64,000 nucleotides of DNA from Microglena sp. YARC (lineage: Eukaryota > Chlorophyta > Chlorophyceae > Chlamydomonadales > Chlamydomonadaceae), in assembly GCA_022414725.1 (NCBI GenBank), contig CM039462.1, positions 6,752,021-6,816,020 on the forward strand. The letters run 5' to 3'. Of the stretch, positions 1-8,962 are shown one piece after another. Within the stretch, counting starts at the first letter, position 1. Every line of letters starts with the position of its first letter. A program made the translations under genes and the position numbers. Below the pieces are notes generated by a model. The model did no database searches and had not been told where the DNA came from. It worked only from the letters and a program-made list of their open reading frames with translations.

Positions 1-93
1 AACAGCAGGGCTTTGTGGGCGGCTGCAAAGGCAGGTCACGCCGATGTCTGCAAGCTGCTCATGGATCCAGAGGCGGCTGGCTTGCAACCTTAG
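1..93 (+). CDS. F-box/ankyrin-repeat protein, 3' end only
   Basis: The window opens inside the last repeat of an F-box/ankyrin cassette gene. In frame 1 the DNA encodes 30 residues, beginning NSRALWAAAKAGHADVCKLL, and stops at TAG 91-93. The end reads DPEAAGLQP, a variant of the C-terminal cap (DPEAAGPEYRAIVNLDSSW) of the intact paralogues, so the cap is shortened. The missing 5' part lies outside the window. The reading rests on near identity to the last repeat of the cassette ending at 63336. Confidence 0.85.
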   Translation, partial: NSRALWAAAKAGHADVCKLLMDPEAAGLQP

Positions 94-685
94 AGCAAGT
101 ATTTATCCACTCTCCTCAAACTTTTCAGCAATGTGTTCAGTTTGCTAAAGCGAAAATATATCGCTGCGTGTGCCCAATTATTCCAGATAAATATTTGATT
201 ATGAGGCAGGAACTCTTTAAAAATGATTATTGATTCGCACGATGTGAGCCAGCACTTTGACTTTTCAGGCTTCTTTGAAGATGTAACTTCTATATCTTTA
301 CAGTCCTTGAATGTTTCTCTCCTGAAGACAATATCTGTTGTATTGACAAGATCGGTTACAAAACTTGATGAAACTTGTCAATTTGCACCAGTACATTTGT
401 TCCTGCCTCCCGGATGGATTTTGACTGGTTTCGGAGCCTTGTTTGGTCGGAATCGCAATTCAGAGGAGAGCTAAATCTCTGGTTGGCGAGTGAGTGAGTC
501 GTTCGTACGGCTTTAACTTCTGCTTGGAAAAATCAAAAAAAATCGCCGGGAGACAGGAACACCCATTCTGTACCGCTTGCAGATACCGCCAGGCAAGTGC
601 AACCAAGGGTTTATAGGGTTTATCCCAACTCATTGTTTATTTAAACCATCCTGTGCGCTTGTTTGTACACACATGTTCATCGAAC
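94..685 (+). promoter_or_regulatory. Inter-cassette spacer and leader with embedded MITE
   Basis: This is the stereotyped spacer found between neighbouring cassettes. It starts with a 3' flank (AGAGCAAGTATTTATCCACT onward), then a block with a small open frame at 223-474, then a MITE at 398-562 bounded by inverted copies of TGTTCCTGCCTCCCGG. Next come a GGGTTTATAGGGTTTAT stretch (604-621) and a degraded TATA-like TTTATTTAAACC near 638. The open frame at 223-474 recurs at 2349-2600 and 63487-63756 but is broken in other spacers, so I treat it as part of the repeat and not as a gene. Confidence 0.6.
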
Positions 686-2137
686 ATGCATTCGCACACG
701 CGATCATCGGTATTCCTAACGTTTCCCCATGACATTCTTGATCGTATTGCCCTATTATCTTCCAACCCAAAGATTGTATTAGTGTGTAAAACTCTTCACG
801 ACAGATTTTCTGTATGGCCCCTTGCCGGACTGATTCAACCACCACAGCGAGTTGGAGAGATGATGGCGAAAGGGGGGCGAGCCGACCTTCTAGCAGTATG
901 CTTGGTGTCCAATCCTCTTGTACAGGTTAAGGGGGCCCTACAATTGAGGGCGAACCAAAATGAAAGCAAGCTTCTCCATGTGGCTGCCAGGGCAGGTCAC
1001 GCAGATGTCTGCAAGCTGCTCATGGATCCAGCGGTGGCTGGACTTGAGTACAGGGCCAGGGCGAACTCTACAGACAGCTGGGCCTTGTGGGAGGCTGCAG
1101 AGGAAGGTCACGCAGACGTATGCAAGCTGCTTATGGATCCAGAGGTGACTGGAATTGAGTTCAGGGTTCGAGCGAACAATGACAACAGCCGGGCCTTGTC
1201 GGCGGCTGCCTATGCAGGTCACGCAGATGTCTGCAAGCTGCTGATGGATCCAGGGGTGGCTGGACTTGAGTACAGGGCCAGGGCGAACTCTGGCTCCAAC
1301 ATGGCCTTGTGGCGTTCTGCCCATGCAGGTCACGCAGATGTCTGCAAGTTGCTCATGGATCCAGCGGTGGCTGGACTTGAGTTCAGGGCCCGGGCGAACG
1401 ATGGCGACAGCAGGGCATTGCATTCGGCTGCACATGCAGGTCACGCAGATGTCTGCAAGCTGCTCATGGATCCAGAGGTGGCTGGAATTGAGTACAGGGC
1501 CAGGGCTAAGTCCAGCCACAGCAGGGCCTTGTCTCAGGCTGCCAAGGCTGGTCACGCAGATGTTTGCAAGCTTCTGATGGATCCAGCAGTGGCTGGAATT
1601 GAGTTCAGGGCCAGGGCGAACAATCTCACCAGCAGGGCCTTGTGGGAGGCGGCTAAGGAAGGTCACGCAGATGTCTGCAAGCTGCTCATGAATCCAGAGG
1701 TGGCTGGACTCAAGTTCAGGGCCAGGGCGAACTCTAACAACAGCAGTGCATTGTGGACGGCTGCATATAGAGGTCACGCAGATGTCTGCAAGCTGCTGAT
1801 GGATCCAGAGGTTGCTGGAATTGAGTTCAGGGCCCGGGCGAACTCTAGCGACAGCAGTGCATTGTGGACGGCTGCAAAGGCAGGTCACGCAGATGTCTGC
1901 AAGCTGCTGATGGATCCAGAGGTGACTGGAATTGAGTTCAGGGCCAGGGCGAACTCTAGCGACAGCAGGGCCTTGGTGGCGGCTGCCAAGGCAGGTCACG
2001 CATATGTCTGCAAGCTGCTCATGGATCCAGAGGTGGCTGGAATTGAGTTCAGGGCCCGGGCGAACTCTAACGACAGCAGGGCCTTGTGGGCGGCTGCCAT
2101 GGCAGGTCACGCAGATGTCTGCAAGCTGCTCATGTGA
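686..2137 (+). CDS. F-box-like protein with 11 ankyrin-type repeats
   Basis: The predicted product of 483 residues starts MHSHTRSSVFLTFPHDILDR. I chose the ATG at 686 over the in-frame ATG at 653 because all paralogues begin at this M(H/Q)SHTRS, in the context CGAACATG. Residues about 11-50 fit an F-box (F/L-P-x-D-I-L-x-x-I, then V-C-K). A linker to about residue 98 (QPPQRVGEMMAKGGRADLL) follows, then eleven 37-residue ankyrin-type units on the pattern GHADVCKLLMDPEVAG. By family knowledge F-box proteins recruit targets to SCF ubiquitin ligases; that this one does so is inference. The end is odd: an extra T gives CTCATGTGATCC and stops translation at residue 10 of the last unit, removing the C-terminal cap that is still readable out of frame downstream. 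Confidence 0.75.
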   Translation: MHSHTRSSVFLTFPHDILDRIALLSSNPKIVLVCKTLHDRFSVWPLAGLIQPPQRVGEMMAKGGRADLLAVCLVSNPLVQVKGALQLRANQNESKLLHVAARAGHADVCKLLMDPAVAGLEYRARANSTDSWALWEAAEEGHADVCKLLMDPEVTGIEFRVRANNDNSRALSAAAYAGHADVCKLLMDPGVAGLEYRARANSGSNMALWRSAHAGHADVCKLLMDPAVAGLEFRARANDGDSRALHSAAHAGHADVCKLLMDPEVAGIEYRARAKSSHSRALSQAAKAGHADVCKLLMDPAVAGIEFRARANNLTSRALWEAAKEGHADVCKLLMNPEVAGLKFRARANSNNSSALWTAAYRGHADVCKLLMDPEVAGIEFRARANSSDSSALWTAAKAGHADVCKLLMDPEVTGIEFRARANSSDSRALVAAAKAGHAYVCKLLMDPEVAGIEFRARANSNDSRALWAAAMAGHADVCKLLM

Positions 2138-2856
2138 TCCAGCGGTAGCTGTCCCCGAGTTCAGGGCCATTGTGAAACTTGAAAGCAACTGGGTCTTTCT
2201 TGCCACCGTAGAGCAAGTATTTATTTACTCTCCTCAAACTTTTCAGAAATGTGTTCAGTTTGCTCAAGCGAAAATATCGCTGCGTGTGCCCAATAATTCC
2301 AGATGTAGCATAAATATTATTTGATTATGAGGCAGGAACTCTTTAAAAATGATTATTGATTCGCACGATGTGAGCCAGCACTTTGACTTTTCAGGCTTCT
2401 TTGAAGATGTAACTTCTATATCTTTACAGTCCTTGAATGTTTCTCTCCTGAAGACAATATCTGTTGTATTGACAAGATCGGTTACAAAACTTGATGAAAC
2501 TTGTCAATTTGCACCAGTACATTTGTTCCTGCCTCCCGGATGGATTTTGACTGGTTTCGGAGCCTTGTCTGGTCGGAATCGCAATTCCGAGGAGAGCTAA
2601 ATCTCTGGTTGGCGAGTGAGTGAGTCGTTCGTACGGCTCTAACTTCTGCTTGGAAAATTCAAAAAAATCGCCGGGAGACAGGAACACCCATTCTGTACCG
2701 CTTGCAGATACCGCCAGGCAAGTGCAACCAAGGGTTTACCGCTTGCAGATACCGCCAGGCAAGTGCCGCTTGTCGCTTATATGGTTTATCCTAACTCATT
2801 GTTTATTTATACCATCCTGTGCGCTTGCACGCATTGTACAAACATGTTCATCGAAC
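2138..2856 (+). promoter_or_regulatory. Inter-cassette spacer with MITE (2524-2685)
   Basis: The spacer is closely similar to 94-685. It carries the out-of-frame remnant of the C-terminal cap at its start (2138-2200), the small conserved frame at 2349-2600, the MITE at 2524-2685, and a partly duplicated CCGCTTGCAGATACCGCCAG segment (2699-2763). TTTATTTATACC lies at about 2802-2813, some 45 bp before the next ATG. I see no other gene. Confidence 0.55.
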
Positions 2857-4901
2857 ATGCATTCGCACACGCGATCATTCCTAACGTTTCCCCATGACAT
2901 TCTTGATCGTATTGCCCTATTATCTTCCAACCCAAAGATTGTATTAGTGTGTAAAACTCTGCACGACAGATTTTCTGGATGGCCCCTTACCGTACTGATC
3001 CAACCACCACAGCGAGTTGGAGAGATGATGGCGAAAGGGGGGCGAGCCGACCTTCTAGAAGAATGCTTGGTGTCCAATCCTCTTGTACAGGTTAAGTGGG
3101 CCCTACAATTGAGGGCGAACCAAAATGAAAACAATCTTCTCTATGTGGCTGCCAAGGCAGGTCACGCAGATGTCTGCAAGCTGCTGATGGATCCAGCGGT
3201 GGCCGGAATTGAGTTCAGGGCCCGGGCTAACTCTGACGACAGCTGGGCATTGTGGGCGGCTGCAGAGGAAGGTCACGCAGATGTCTGCAAGCTGCTCATG
3301 GATCCAGAGGTGGCTGGACTTGAGTTCAGGGCCAGGGCGAACTCTAGCGACAGCATGGCCTTGGGGGCGGCTGCGAAGGAAGGTCACGCAGATGTCTGCA
3401 AGCTGCTCATGGATCCAGAGGTGGCTGGAATTGAGTTCAGAGCCCTGGCGAACTCTAGCGACAGCAGGGCATTGTGGCTGGCTGCCTATGTAGATCACGC
3501 AGATGTCTGCAAACTGCTCATGGATCCAGAGGTGGCTGGAATTGAGTTCAGAGCCCCGGCGAACTCTAGCGACAGCATGGCCTTGAGGGTGGCTGCCAGT
3601 GAAGGTCACGCAGATGTCTGCAAGCTGCTGATGGATCCAGCGGTGGCTGGAATTGAGTTCAGGGCCCGGGCGAACTCTAACGACAGCTGGGCCTTGTGGG
3701 CGGCTGCCCATGGAGGTCACGCAGATGTATGCAAGATGCTCATGGATCCAGAGGTGGCTGGACGTGAGTACAGGGCCAGGGCGAACAATGACAACAGCAG
3801 GGCCTTGTGGGAGGCTGCACAGGAAGGTCACGCAGATGTCTGCAAGCTGCTGATGGATCCATAGGTGGCTGGACTCAAGTACAGGGCCAGACCGAGCCAT
3901 ATCAACAGCAGGGCCTTGGGGGCGGCTGCAGAGGAAGGTCACGCAGATGTCTGCAAGCTGCTCATGGATCCAGAGGTGGCTGGACTTGAGTTCAGGGCCA
4001 GGGCGAACTCTAACGACAGCTGGGCATTGCGGGTGGCTGCACAGGAAGGTCACGCAGATGTCTGCAAGCTGCTCATGGATCCAGAGGTGGCTGGAATTGA
4101 GTTGAGGGCCAGGGCGAACTCTAGCGAAAGCAGGCCCTTGTGTGTGGCTGCACAGGAAGGTCACGCAGAGGTCTGCAAGCTGCTTATGGATCCAGCGGTG
4201 GCTGGAATTGAGTTCAGGGCCAGGGCGAACTCTAGAGACAGCTGGGCCTTGTGTGAGGTTGCCATTAAAGGTCACGCAGATGTCTGCAAGCTGCTCATGG
4301 ATCCAGAGGTGGCTGGACTTGAGTTCAGGGCCAGGGCGAACTCTAGCGAAAGCTGGGCCTTGCGGGTGGCTGCAAAGGAAGGTCACGCAGATGTCTGCAA
4401 GCTGCTGATGGATCCAGCGGTGGCTGGAATTGAGTACAGGTTCAGGGCCATATCAACAGCAGTGAGTACAGGGCCAGAGCCATATCAACAGCAGTGAGTA
4501 CAGGGCCAGCCATATCAACAGCAGAGCCATATCAACAGCAGTGAGTACAGCAGTGAGTACAGCAGTGAGTACAGCAGTGAGTCACGCAGATGTCTGCAAG
4601 CTGCTCATGTGATCCAGCGGTGGCTGGACTTGAGTTCATGGCCCGGGCTAACTCTAGAGACAGCTGGGCCTTGTGGGCGGCTGCCAAGGCAGGTCACGCA
4701 GATGTCTGCAAGCTGCTCGTGGATCCAGATGTGGCTGGAAGTGAGTTCAGGGCCCTGGCGAACTCTAGCTACAGCAGAGCTTTGCGGGCGGCTGCGAAGG
4801 AAGGTCACGCAGATGTCTGCAAGCTGCTGATGGATCCAGAGGCGGCTGGCCCTGAGTACAGGGCCATTGTGAAACTTGACAGCAGCTGGGTCTTGTGTTA
4901 G
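2857..4901 (+). pseudogene. F-box/ankyrin-repeat pseudogene, about 15 repeats
   Basis: Starting at the conserved ATG 2857 (MHSHTRSFLTFPHDILDR), the frame is open through the F-box, the linker and seven repeats. It meets TAG at 3862-3864, where GAG (Glu of DPEVAG) has become TAG. The same frame then continues to 4497 with five more repeats. It collapses in a short tandem microrepeat (4441-4585), and resumes at 4590-4901 with the last repeats and a cap ending in DSSWVLC. A second lesion is CTCATGTGATCC at 4605-4616, the extra-T change also seen in two other cassettes. Other cassettes use TAG as their normal stop, so codon reassignment is unlikely. Confidence 0.75.
4441..4585 (+). repeat. Short tandem microrepeat inside ankyrin pseudogene
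   Basis: The words CCATATCAACAGCAG and TGAGTACAGGGCCAG alternate, then decay into TGAGTACAGCAG repeated several times. Both words come from the ankyrin unit (the AGCCATATCAACAGCAG and GAGTACAGGGCCAG segments), so this looks like local slippage of unit fragments. It introduces TGA codons and breaks the frame. Confidence 0.75.
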
Positions 4902-5588
4902 ACAGGACTCGTTTCTTTATTGCCACCGTCGAGCAAGCATTTATCCACTCTCCTCAAACTTTTCAGCAATGTGTTCAGTTTGCTCAAGCGAAAATATCGC
5001 TGCGTGTGCCCAATAATTCCAGATGTAGCATAAATATTTGATTATGAGGCATGAAATGATTATTGATGCGCACGATGAGAGACAGCACTTTGACTTTTCA
5101 GGCTACTTTGAAGATGTAGCATAAATATTTGGATTATGAGGCATGAAATGGATTATTGATGCGCACGATGAGAGACAGCACTTAGACTTTTCAGGCTACT
5201 TTGAAGATGTAAAACTTGATGAAACTTGAATTCCTTAATGTAAGAAAGTAAGACAATTTGCACCAGTACATTTGTTCCTGCCTCCCGGAGGGATTTTGAC
5301 TGGTTTCGGAGCCTGGTCTGGTCGGAATCGCAATTCCGCGGATATATAAATATGTAGTTGGCGAGTGAGTGAGTCGTTCGTACGGCTCTAACTTCTGCTT
5401 TGGAAATTCAAAAAAATCGCCGGGAGGCAGGAAAACCCATTCTGTACCGTTTTCAGATACCGCCAGGCAAGTGCCGCTTGCAGATACCGCCAGGCAAGTG
5501 CAACCAAGGGTTTATAAGGGGTTTATCCCAAATCATTGTTTATTTATACCATCCTGTGCGCTTGTTTGAACACACATTTACATCGAAC
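4902..5588 (+). promoter_or_regulatory. Inter-cassette spacer with MITE (5273-5436)
   Basis: This copy has an internal direct duplication: the segment from AGATGTAGCATAAATATTTG to the GACTTTTCAGGCTACTTTGAA block occurs at about 5021-5115 and again at 5113-5207. The MITE follows at 5273-5436, with its right arm altered (GAAAAC for GAACAC). A TATA-like TTTATTTATACC lies at about 5539-5550, and the next start is at 5589. No gene is seen. Confidence 0.5.
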
Positions 5589-7148
5589 ATGAATTCGCAC
5601 ACGCGATCATCGTTTCCACTCCTTACGTGTCCCCATGACATTCTTGATCGTATTGCCCTATTCTCTTCCAACCCAAAGATTGTATTAGTGTGCAAAACTA
5701 TGCGCAACAGATTTTCAGGATTGCCCCTTGCCCGACTGATCCAACCACCACAGAGAGTTGGAAAGATGATGGCGAAAGGGGGGCGAGTCGACCTTCTAGC
5801 AGTATGCTTGGTGTCCAATCCTCTTGTACAGGGGGCCCTACAATTGAGGGCGAACCAAAATGAAAGCAAGCTTCTCCATGTGGCTGCCAAGGCAGGTCAC
5901 GCAGATGTCTGCAAGCTGCTGATGGATCCAGAGGTGGCTGGACTTGAGTTCAGGGCCCAGGCGAACAATGACAACAGCAGGGCCTTGTTGGAGGCTGCCA
6001 GTGGAGGTCACGCAGATGTCTGCAAGCTGCTAATGGATCCAGCGGTGGCTGGACTTGAGTTCAGGGCCCGGGCGAACGCTAACGACAGCATGGCATTGTG
6101 GGTGGCTGCCAAGGAAGGTCACGCAGATGTCTGCAAGCTGCTGATGGATCCAGAGGTGGCTGGAATTGAGTTCAGGGCCAGAGCGAACACCAGCGACAGC
6201 TTGGCATTGTGGGCCGCTGCTACAGAAGGTCACGCAGATGTCTGCAAGCTGCTCATGGATCCAGCGGTGGCTGGACTTGAGTTCAGGGCCAGGGCGAACT
6301 CTAACAACAGCAGGGCTTTGAGGGCGGCTGCAAAGGAAGGTCACGCAGATGTCTGCAAGCTGCTGATGGATCCAGCGGTGGCTGGACTTGGGTACAGGGC
6401 CAGGGCTAACTCCAGCGACAGCAGGGCCTTGTGGGCGGCTGCAAAGAAAGGTCACGCAGATGTTTGCAAGCTTCTGATGGATCCAGCGGTGGCTGGAATT
6501 GTGTACAGGGCCAGGGCTAACTCCAGCGACAGCAAGGCCTTGTGTGAGGCTGCACAGGAAGGTCAAGCAGATGTCTGCAAGCTGCTCATGAATCCAGAGG
6601 TGGCTGGACTCAAATTCAGGGCCAGGGCGAACAATCTCAACAGCAGGGCCTTGCGTGAGGCTGCACAGGAAGGTCAAGCAGATGTCTGCAAGCTGCTCAT
6701 GAATCCAGAGGTGGCTGGACTCAAATTCAGGGCCCGGGCGAACTCTAGCGACAGCAGGGCATTGTGGGCGGCTGCCAAGGCAGGTCACGCAGATGTCTGC
6801 AAGCTGCTCATGGATCCAGAGGTTGCTGGAATTGAGTTCAGGGCCAGGGCGAACTCTAGCGACAGCAGGGCATTGTGGGCGGCTGCCAAGGCAGGTCACG
6901 CCGATGTCTGCAAGCTGCTGATGGATCCAGAGGTGACTGGAATTGAGTTAAGGGCCCGGGCGAACTCTGTCGACAGCAGGGCCTTGATGGCGGCTGCCAA
7001 GGCAGGTCACGCAGATGTCTGCAAGCTGCTCATGGATCCAGAGGTTGCTGGAATTGAGTTCAGGGCCCGGGCGAACTCTGTCGACAGCAGGGCCTTGAGG
7101 GCGGCTGCCAAGGCAGGTCACGCAGATGTATGCAAGCTGCTCATGTGA
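5589..7148 (+). CDS. F-box-like protein with 12 ankyrin-type repeats
   Basis: The predicted product is 519 residues from ATG 5589 (MNSHTRSSFPLLTCPHDILD). An in-frame ORF extends upstream to 5400 but runs through the MITE arm and leader, so the conserved start is preferred. The F-box lies at residues about 13-52 and the linker has QPPQRVGKMMAKGGRVDLL. Twelve 37-residue ankyrin-type repeats follow; two adjacent ones read GQADVCKLLMNPEVAGLK, evidence of a recent unit duplication at about 6555-6720. As in the gene at 686, an extra T (CTCATGTGATGC) ends translation inside the last repeat and the cap is lost. The proposed role is a substrate adaptor for a cullin-RING ligase, by family analogy only. 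Confidence 0.75.
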   Translation: MNSHTRSSFPLLTCPHDILDRIALFSSNPKIVLVCKTMRNRFSGLPLARLIQPPQRVGKMMAKGGRVDLLAVCLVSNPLVQGALQLRANQNESKLLHVAAKAGHADVCKLLMDPEVAGLEFRAQANNDNSRALLEAASGGHADVCKLLMDPAVAGLEFRARANANDSMALWVAAKEGHADVCKLLMDPEVAGIEFRARANTSDSLALWAAATEGHADVCKLLMDPAVAGLEFRARANSNNSRALRAAAKEGHADVCKLLMDPAVAGLGYRARANSSDSRALWAAAKKGHADVCKLLMDPAVAGIVYRARANSSDSKALCEAAQEGQADVCKLLMNPEVAGLKFRARANNLNSRALREAAQEGQADVCKLLMNPEVAGLKFRARANSSDSRALWAAAKAGHADVCKLLMDPEVAGIEFRARANSSDSRALWAAAKAGHADVCKLLMDPEVTGIELRARANSVDSRALMAAAKAGHADVCKLLMDPEVAGIEFRARANSVDSRALRAAAKAGHADVCKLLM

Positions 7149-7493
7149 TGCAGCGGTAGCTGTCCCCGAGTTCAGGGCCATTGTGAAACTTGAAAGCAAC
7201 TGGGTCTTGTGTTAGGCAAGACACGTTTCTTGCCACCGTAGAGCAAGTATTTATTTACTCTCCTCAAACTTTTCAGAAATGTGTTCAGTTTGCTCAAGCG
7301 AAAATATCGCTGCGTGTGCCCAATAATTCCAGATGTAGCATAAATATTATTTGATTATGAGGCAGGAACTCTTTGAAAATGATTATTGATGCGCACGATG
7401 TGAGCCAGCACTTTGACTTTGCAGGCTACTTTGAAGATGTAACTTCTACAGTCGGCGGAACAGTAAAATGAAACATATATCAGATGGAAATAA

Positions 7494-7793
7494 ATGTACG
7501 ACATCGCCGTTAGAAAATTGGCGTTAAGAATGGTCGCTGACTTGGGTGTGTTAAAAACTTCTGTGTTTACGAACATCAGTCGTTCTACTCTGTGGAGGTG
7601 GAAACGCTTTGGTGTAAATCGAAAACGACGTGAATTTGTAAGCAACCTTTTTGAGACGAATAAGGATTTGTTAAAATCGTTTTTATTGTCAACTCAATGC
7701 ACAACCACAAGAGGCGTTGTTGCTTTTTTCAAACAACGCATGGGTTCCTTTGATACCACGTCTGGCCAGACTCACTTCCACCACTTTAAATAA
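7494..7793 (+). CDS. Helix-turn-helix domain ORF of the Fanzor element
   Basis: A 99-residue open frame lies just inside the left inverted repeat. Residues about 25-45 (TNISRSTLWRWKRFGV) have the spacing of a DNA-binding helix-turn-helix, with basic residues after it and a second helical stretch (RREFVSNLFETNKDLLKSFL). A decayed homologue sits at about 39480-39904 behind a matching left end, and similar N-terminal domains occur in the IS630/Tc1-like relics here. It may be the N-terminal domain of the element's own protein, cut off from the Fanzor part by the internal deletion. ATG 7494 is only the first available start. Confidence 0.55.
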   Translation: MYDIAVRKLALRMVADLGVLKTSVFTNISRSTLWRWKRFGVNRKRREFVSNLFETNKDLLKSFLLSTQCTTTRGVVAFFKQRMGSFDTTSGQTHFHHFK

Positions 7794-7879
7794 ATTAAAT
7801 TCCCCGAAGACGCTGGACACATCGAAGATCATTCGGGGATACGACGTGATGCAGGCTATTCAGCAAGAAGTCCAAAACA

Positions 7880-8434
7880 TGGAGGGTCTACGGATCTGCC
7901 ATCACGAAACTGAAGCCTACTGGACCGGGAGAAGTTGCAGTTCCCACTGGGGCCATGTTCGCATCGTGTAAAAGAATTTTCAAAGAGGACGTTTCTGTGA
8001 CAGATGAGTTCAAAACGACTCTTATGTCGTGGGAGACGGGTAAAGAAAAAGAACGTGTTTACAAGATCCCAAGTGTTTGTTCAGCAGACGTGAAGCTTAG
8101 GTTGGGTGGTGAACGTTTTAGTCACACGAAATCGAAAACGATGCCAAAGGTCGCTGATTGCGACCACTTAGGGGTAAGGTTGTACAATAAACGTAAAGGC
8201 GCACAAGAGAAGCACAGGAGGGGTGGCTTCGCCACTTCCCTTGTCGATTCTCAAAAATCGATCGAGCGGTACCCAGAGGTACGAGGACTGCGATTCTCTC
8301 CAGAAACATGCATTTACTCGGACCGGGATCGCTCTTCTGCTCTCACAATCGCAAGGCTGCACTGCATGGAATTGATGGGTCTAGGACGACCTCTTCCATT
8401 TGCCCACAGCAGCTCTGTTGTTGTTGATGAATAA
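7880..8434 (+). pseudogene. Fanzor (eukaryotic TnpB-like RNA-guided nuclease), C-terminal half
   Basis: The frame holds the C-terminal part of a Fanzor1-type protein. A stretch with PTGPGEVAVPTG is followed by VSVTDEFKTT (about 8000-8030), the Fanzor/TnpB RuvC-II region with its catalytic Glu. The end has VRGLRFSPET and YSDRDRSSALTIARL (about 8275-8358), the RuvC-III region with its Asp; the stop is TAA 8432-8434. The zinc-finger cysteines usual between these motifs are absent (TLMSWETG and FSPET where C-x-x-C pairs are expected), and all copies in this window share that. RuvC-I and the N-terminal half are missing, so no nuclease activity is expected. Related fragments lie at 24543-24975, 56124-56458 and 60950-61366. 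Confidence 0.8.
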
Positions 8435-8635
8435 AAACTCGTATTGTTGTAGACACCACTCGGTCCCCCTCCGGTGGTCGCGACAACATTAGGTTACACC
8501 GCAAGGTGTACCGTACACTCAAGAAAGCGGTTTCATTTTAGTATTCCGTCGAGTGTATGTCTTTACAGATCGGTTACAAACCTTGATGAAACTTGAAGAA
8601 ATGTAAGAAAGAAAGACAATTTGCACCAGTACATT

Positions 8636-8798
8636 TGTTCATGCCTCCCGGATGGATTTTGACTGGTTTCGAAGCCTGGTCTGGTCGGAATCGCAATTCC
8701 GCGGAGAGCTAAATTTCTGGTTGGCGAGTGAGTGAGTCGTTCGTACGGCTCTAACTTCTGCTTTGAAAAATCAAAAAAATCGCCGGGAGACAGAAACA
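8636..8798 (+). mobile_element. Leader MITE upstream of the longest cassette
   Basis: This is a MITE of about 163 bp whose left arm (TGTTCATGCCTCCCGG) and right arm (CGCCGGGAGACAGAAACA) are inverted copies. It has the usual interior, with TGACTGGTTTCG near the left end and GAGTGAGTGAGTCGTTCGTA in the middle. It belongs to the family described at 42675-42842 and 45521-45675, where it sits outside cassettes with target duplications. Confidence 0.65.
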
Positions 8799-8870
8799 CC
8801 CGTTCTGTACCGCTTGCAGATACCGCCAGGCAAGTGCCGCTTGTCGCTTGCATGCCAGGCAAGTGCAATC

Positions 8871-8921
8871 AAGGGTTTATAGGGTTTATAGGGTTTATCC
8901 CAACTCAGTATTTATTTATAC
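8871..8921 (+). promoter_or_regulatory. Candidate core promoter: GGGTTTATA repeats and TATA-like box
   Basis: Three GGGTTTA(TA) units precede CCCAACTCAG and then TTTATTTATACC at 8911-8922, about 42 bp before the ATG of the 978-residue gene. The same order (GGGTTTA units, CCCAACTCA, TTTATTTATACC, CATCCTGTGCGC, CGAACATG) recurs in nearly every cassette. That conservation in non-coding DNA suggests a promoter or leader, though recent duplication alone could also explain it. Confidence 0.4.
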
Positions 8922-8962
8922 CATCATGTGCGCGCTTGTTTGTACACACATGTTAATCGAAC

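Larger units (their letters stand above)
7447..8557 (+). mobile_element. Fanzor-carrying DNA transposon, internally deleted
   Basis: The left end is TACAGTCGGCGGAACAG at 7447. The right end is CATTTTAGTATTCCGTCGAGTGTA, ending at 8557, whose complement TACACTCGACGGAATAC matches the left end imperfectly; both continue into AAAATGAAAC. The uninterrupted spacer at 2414-2436 reads AACTTCTATATCTTTACAG, whereas here AACTTC precedes the element and TGTCTTTACAG follows it, with TA on both sides. This is a TA target-site duplication of Tc1/mariner type. Inside are a helix-turn-helix ORF (7494-7793) and the C-terminal half of a Fanzor (about 7880-8434). The body of a full Fanzor is missing, so the copy is not autonomous. 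Confidence 0.8.

Noticed and set aside
223..474. Conserved 83-codon frame in the spacer, also at 2349-2600 and 63487-63756
   Set aside because: Open only in the three most similar spacers, broken in others, and its end lies in the MITE. Recent duplication explains the conservation.
1266..1577. Second plus-strand frame in the repeats (SSGPGRTLATAGPCGRLPRQ type)
   Set aside because: Same reason: a shadow of the repeat in another phase, without a start or stop shared between cassettes.
3103..4386. Long minus-strand open frames opposite the ankyrin arrays (also 938-2206, 10736-11707, 13331-14533, 61888-63285)
   Set aside because: The 111 bp unit is a multiple of three and has no stop in that antisense frame, so repetition keeps it open. 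The product (LWIHEQLADICVT repeats) has no conserved start or end, and frames break where the sense gene has indels.
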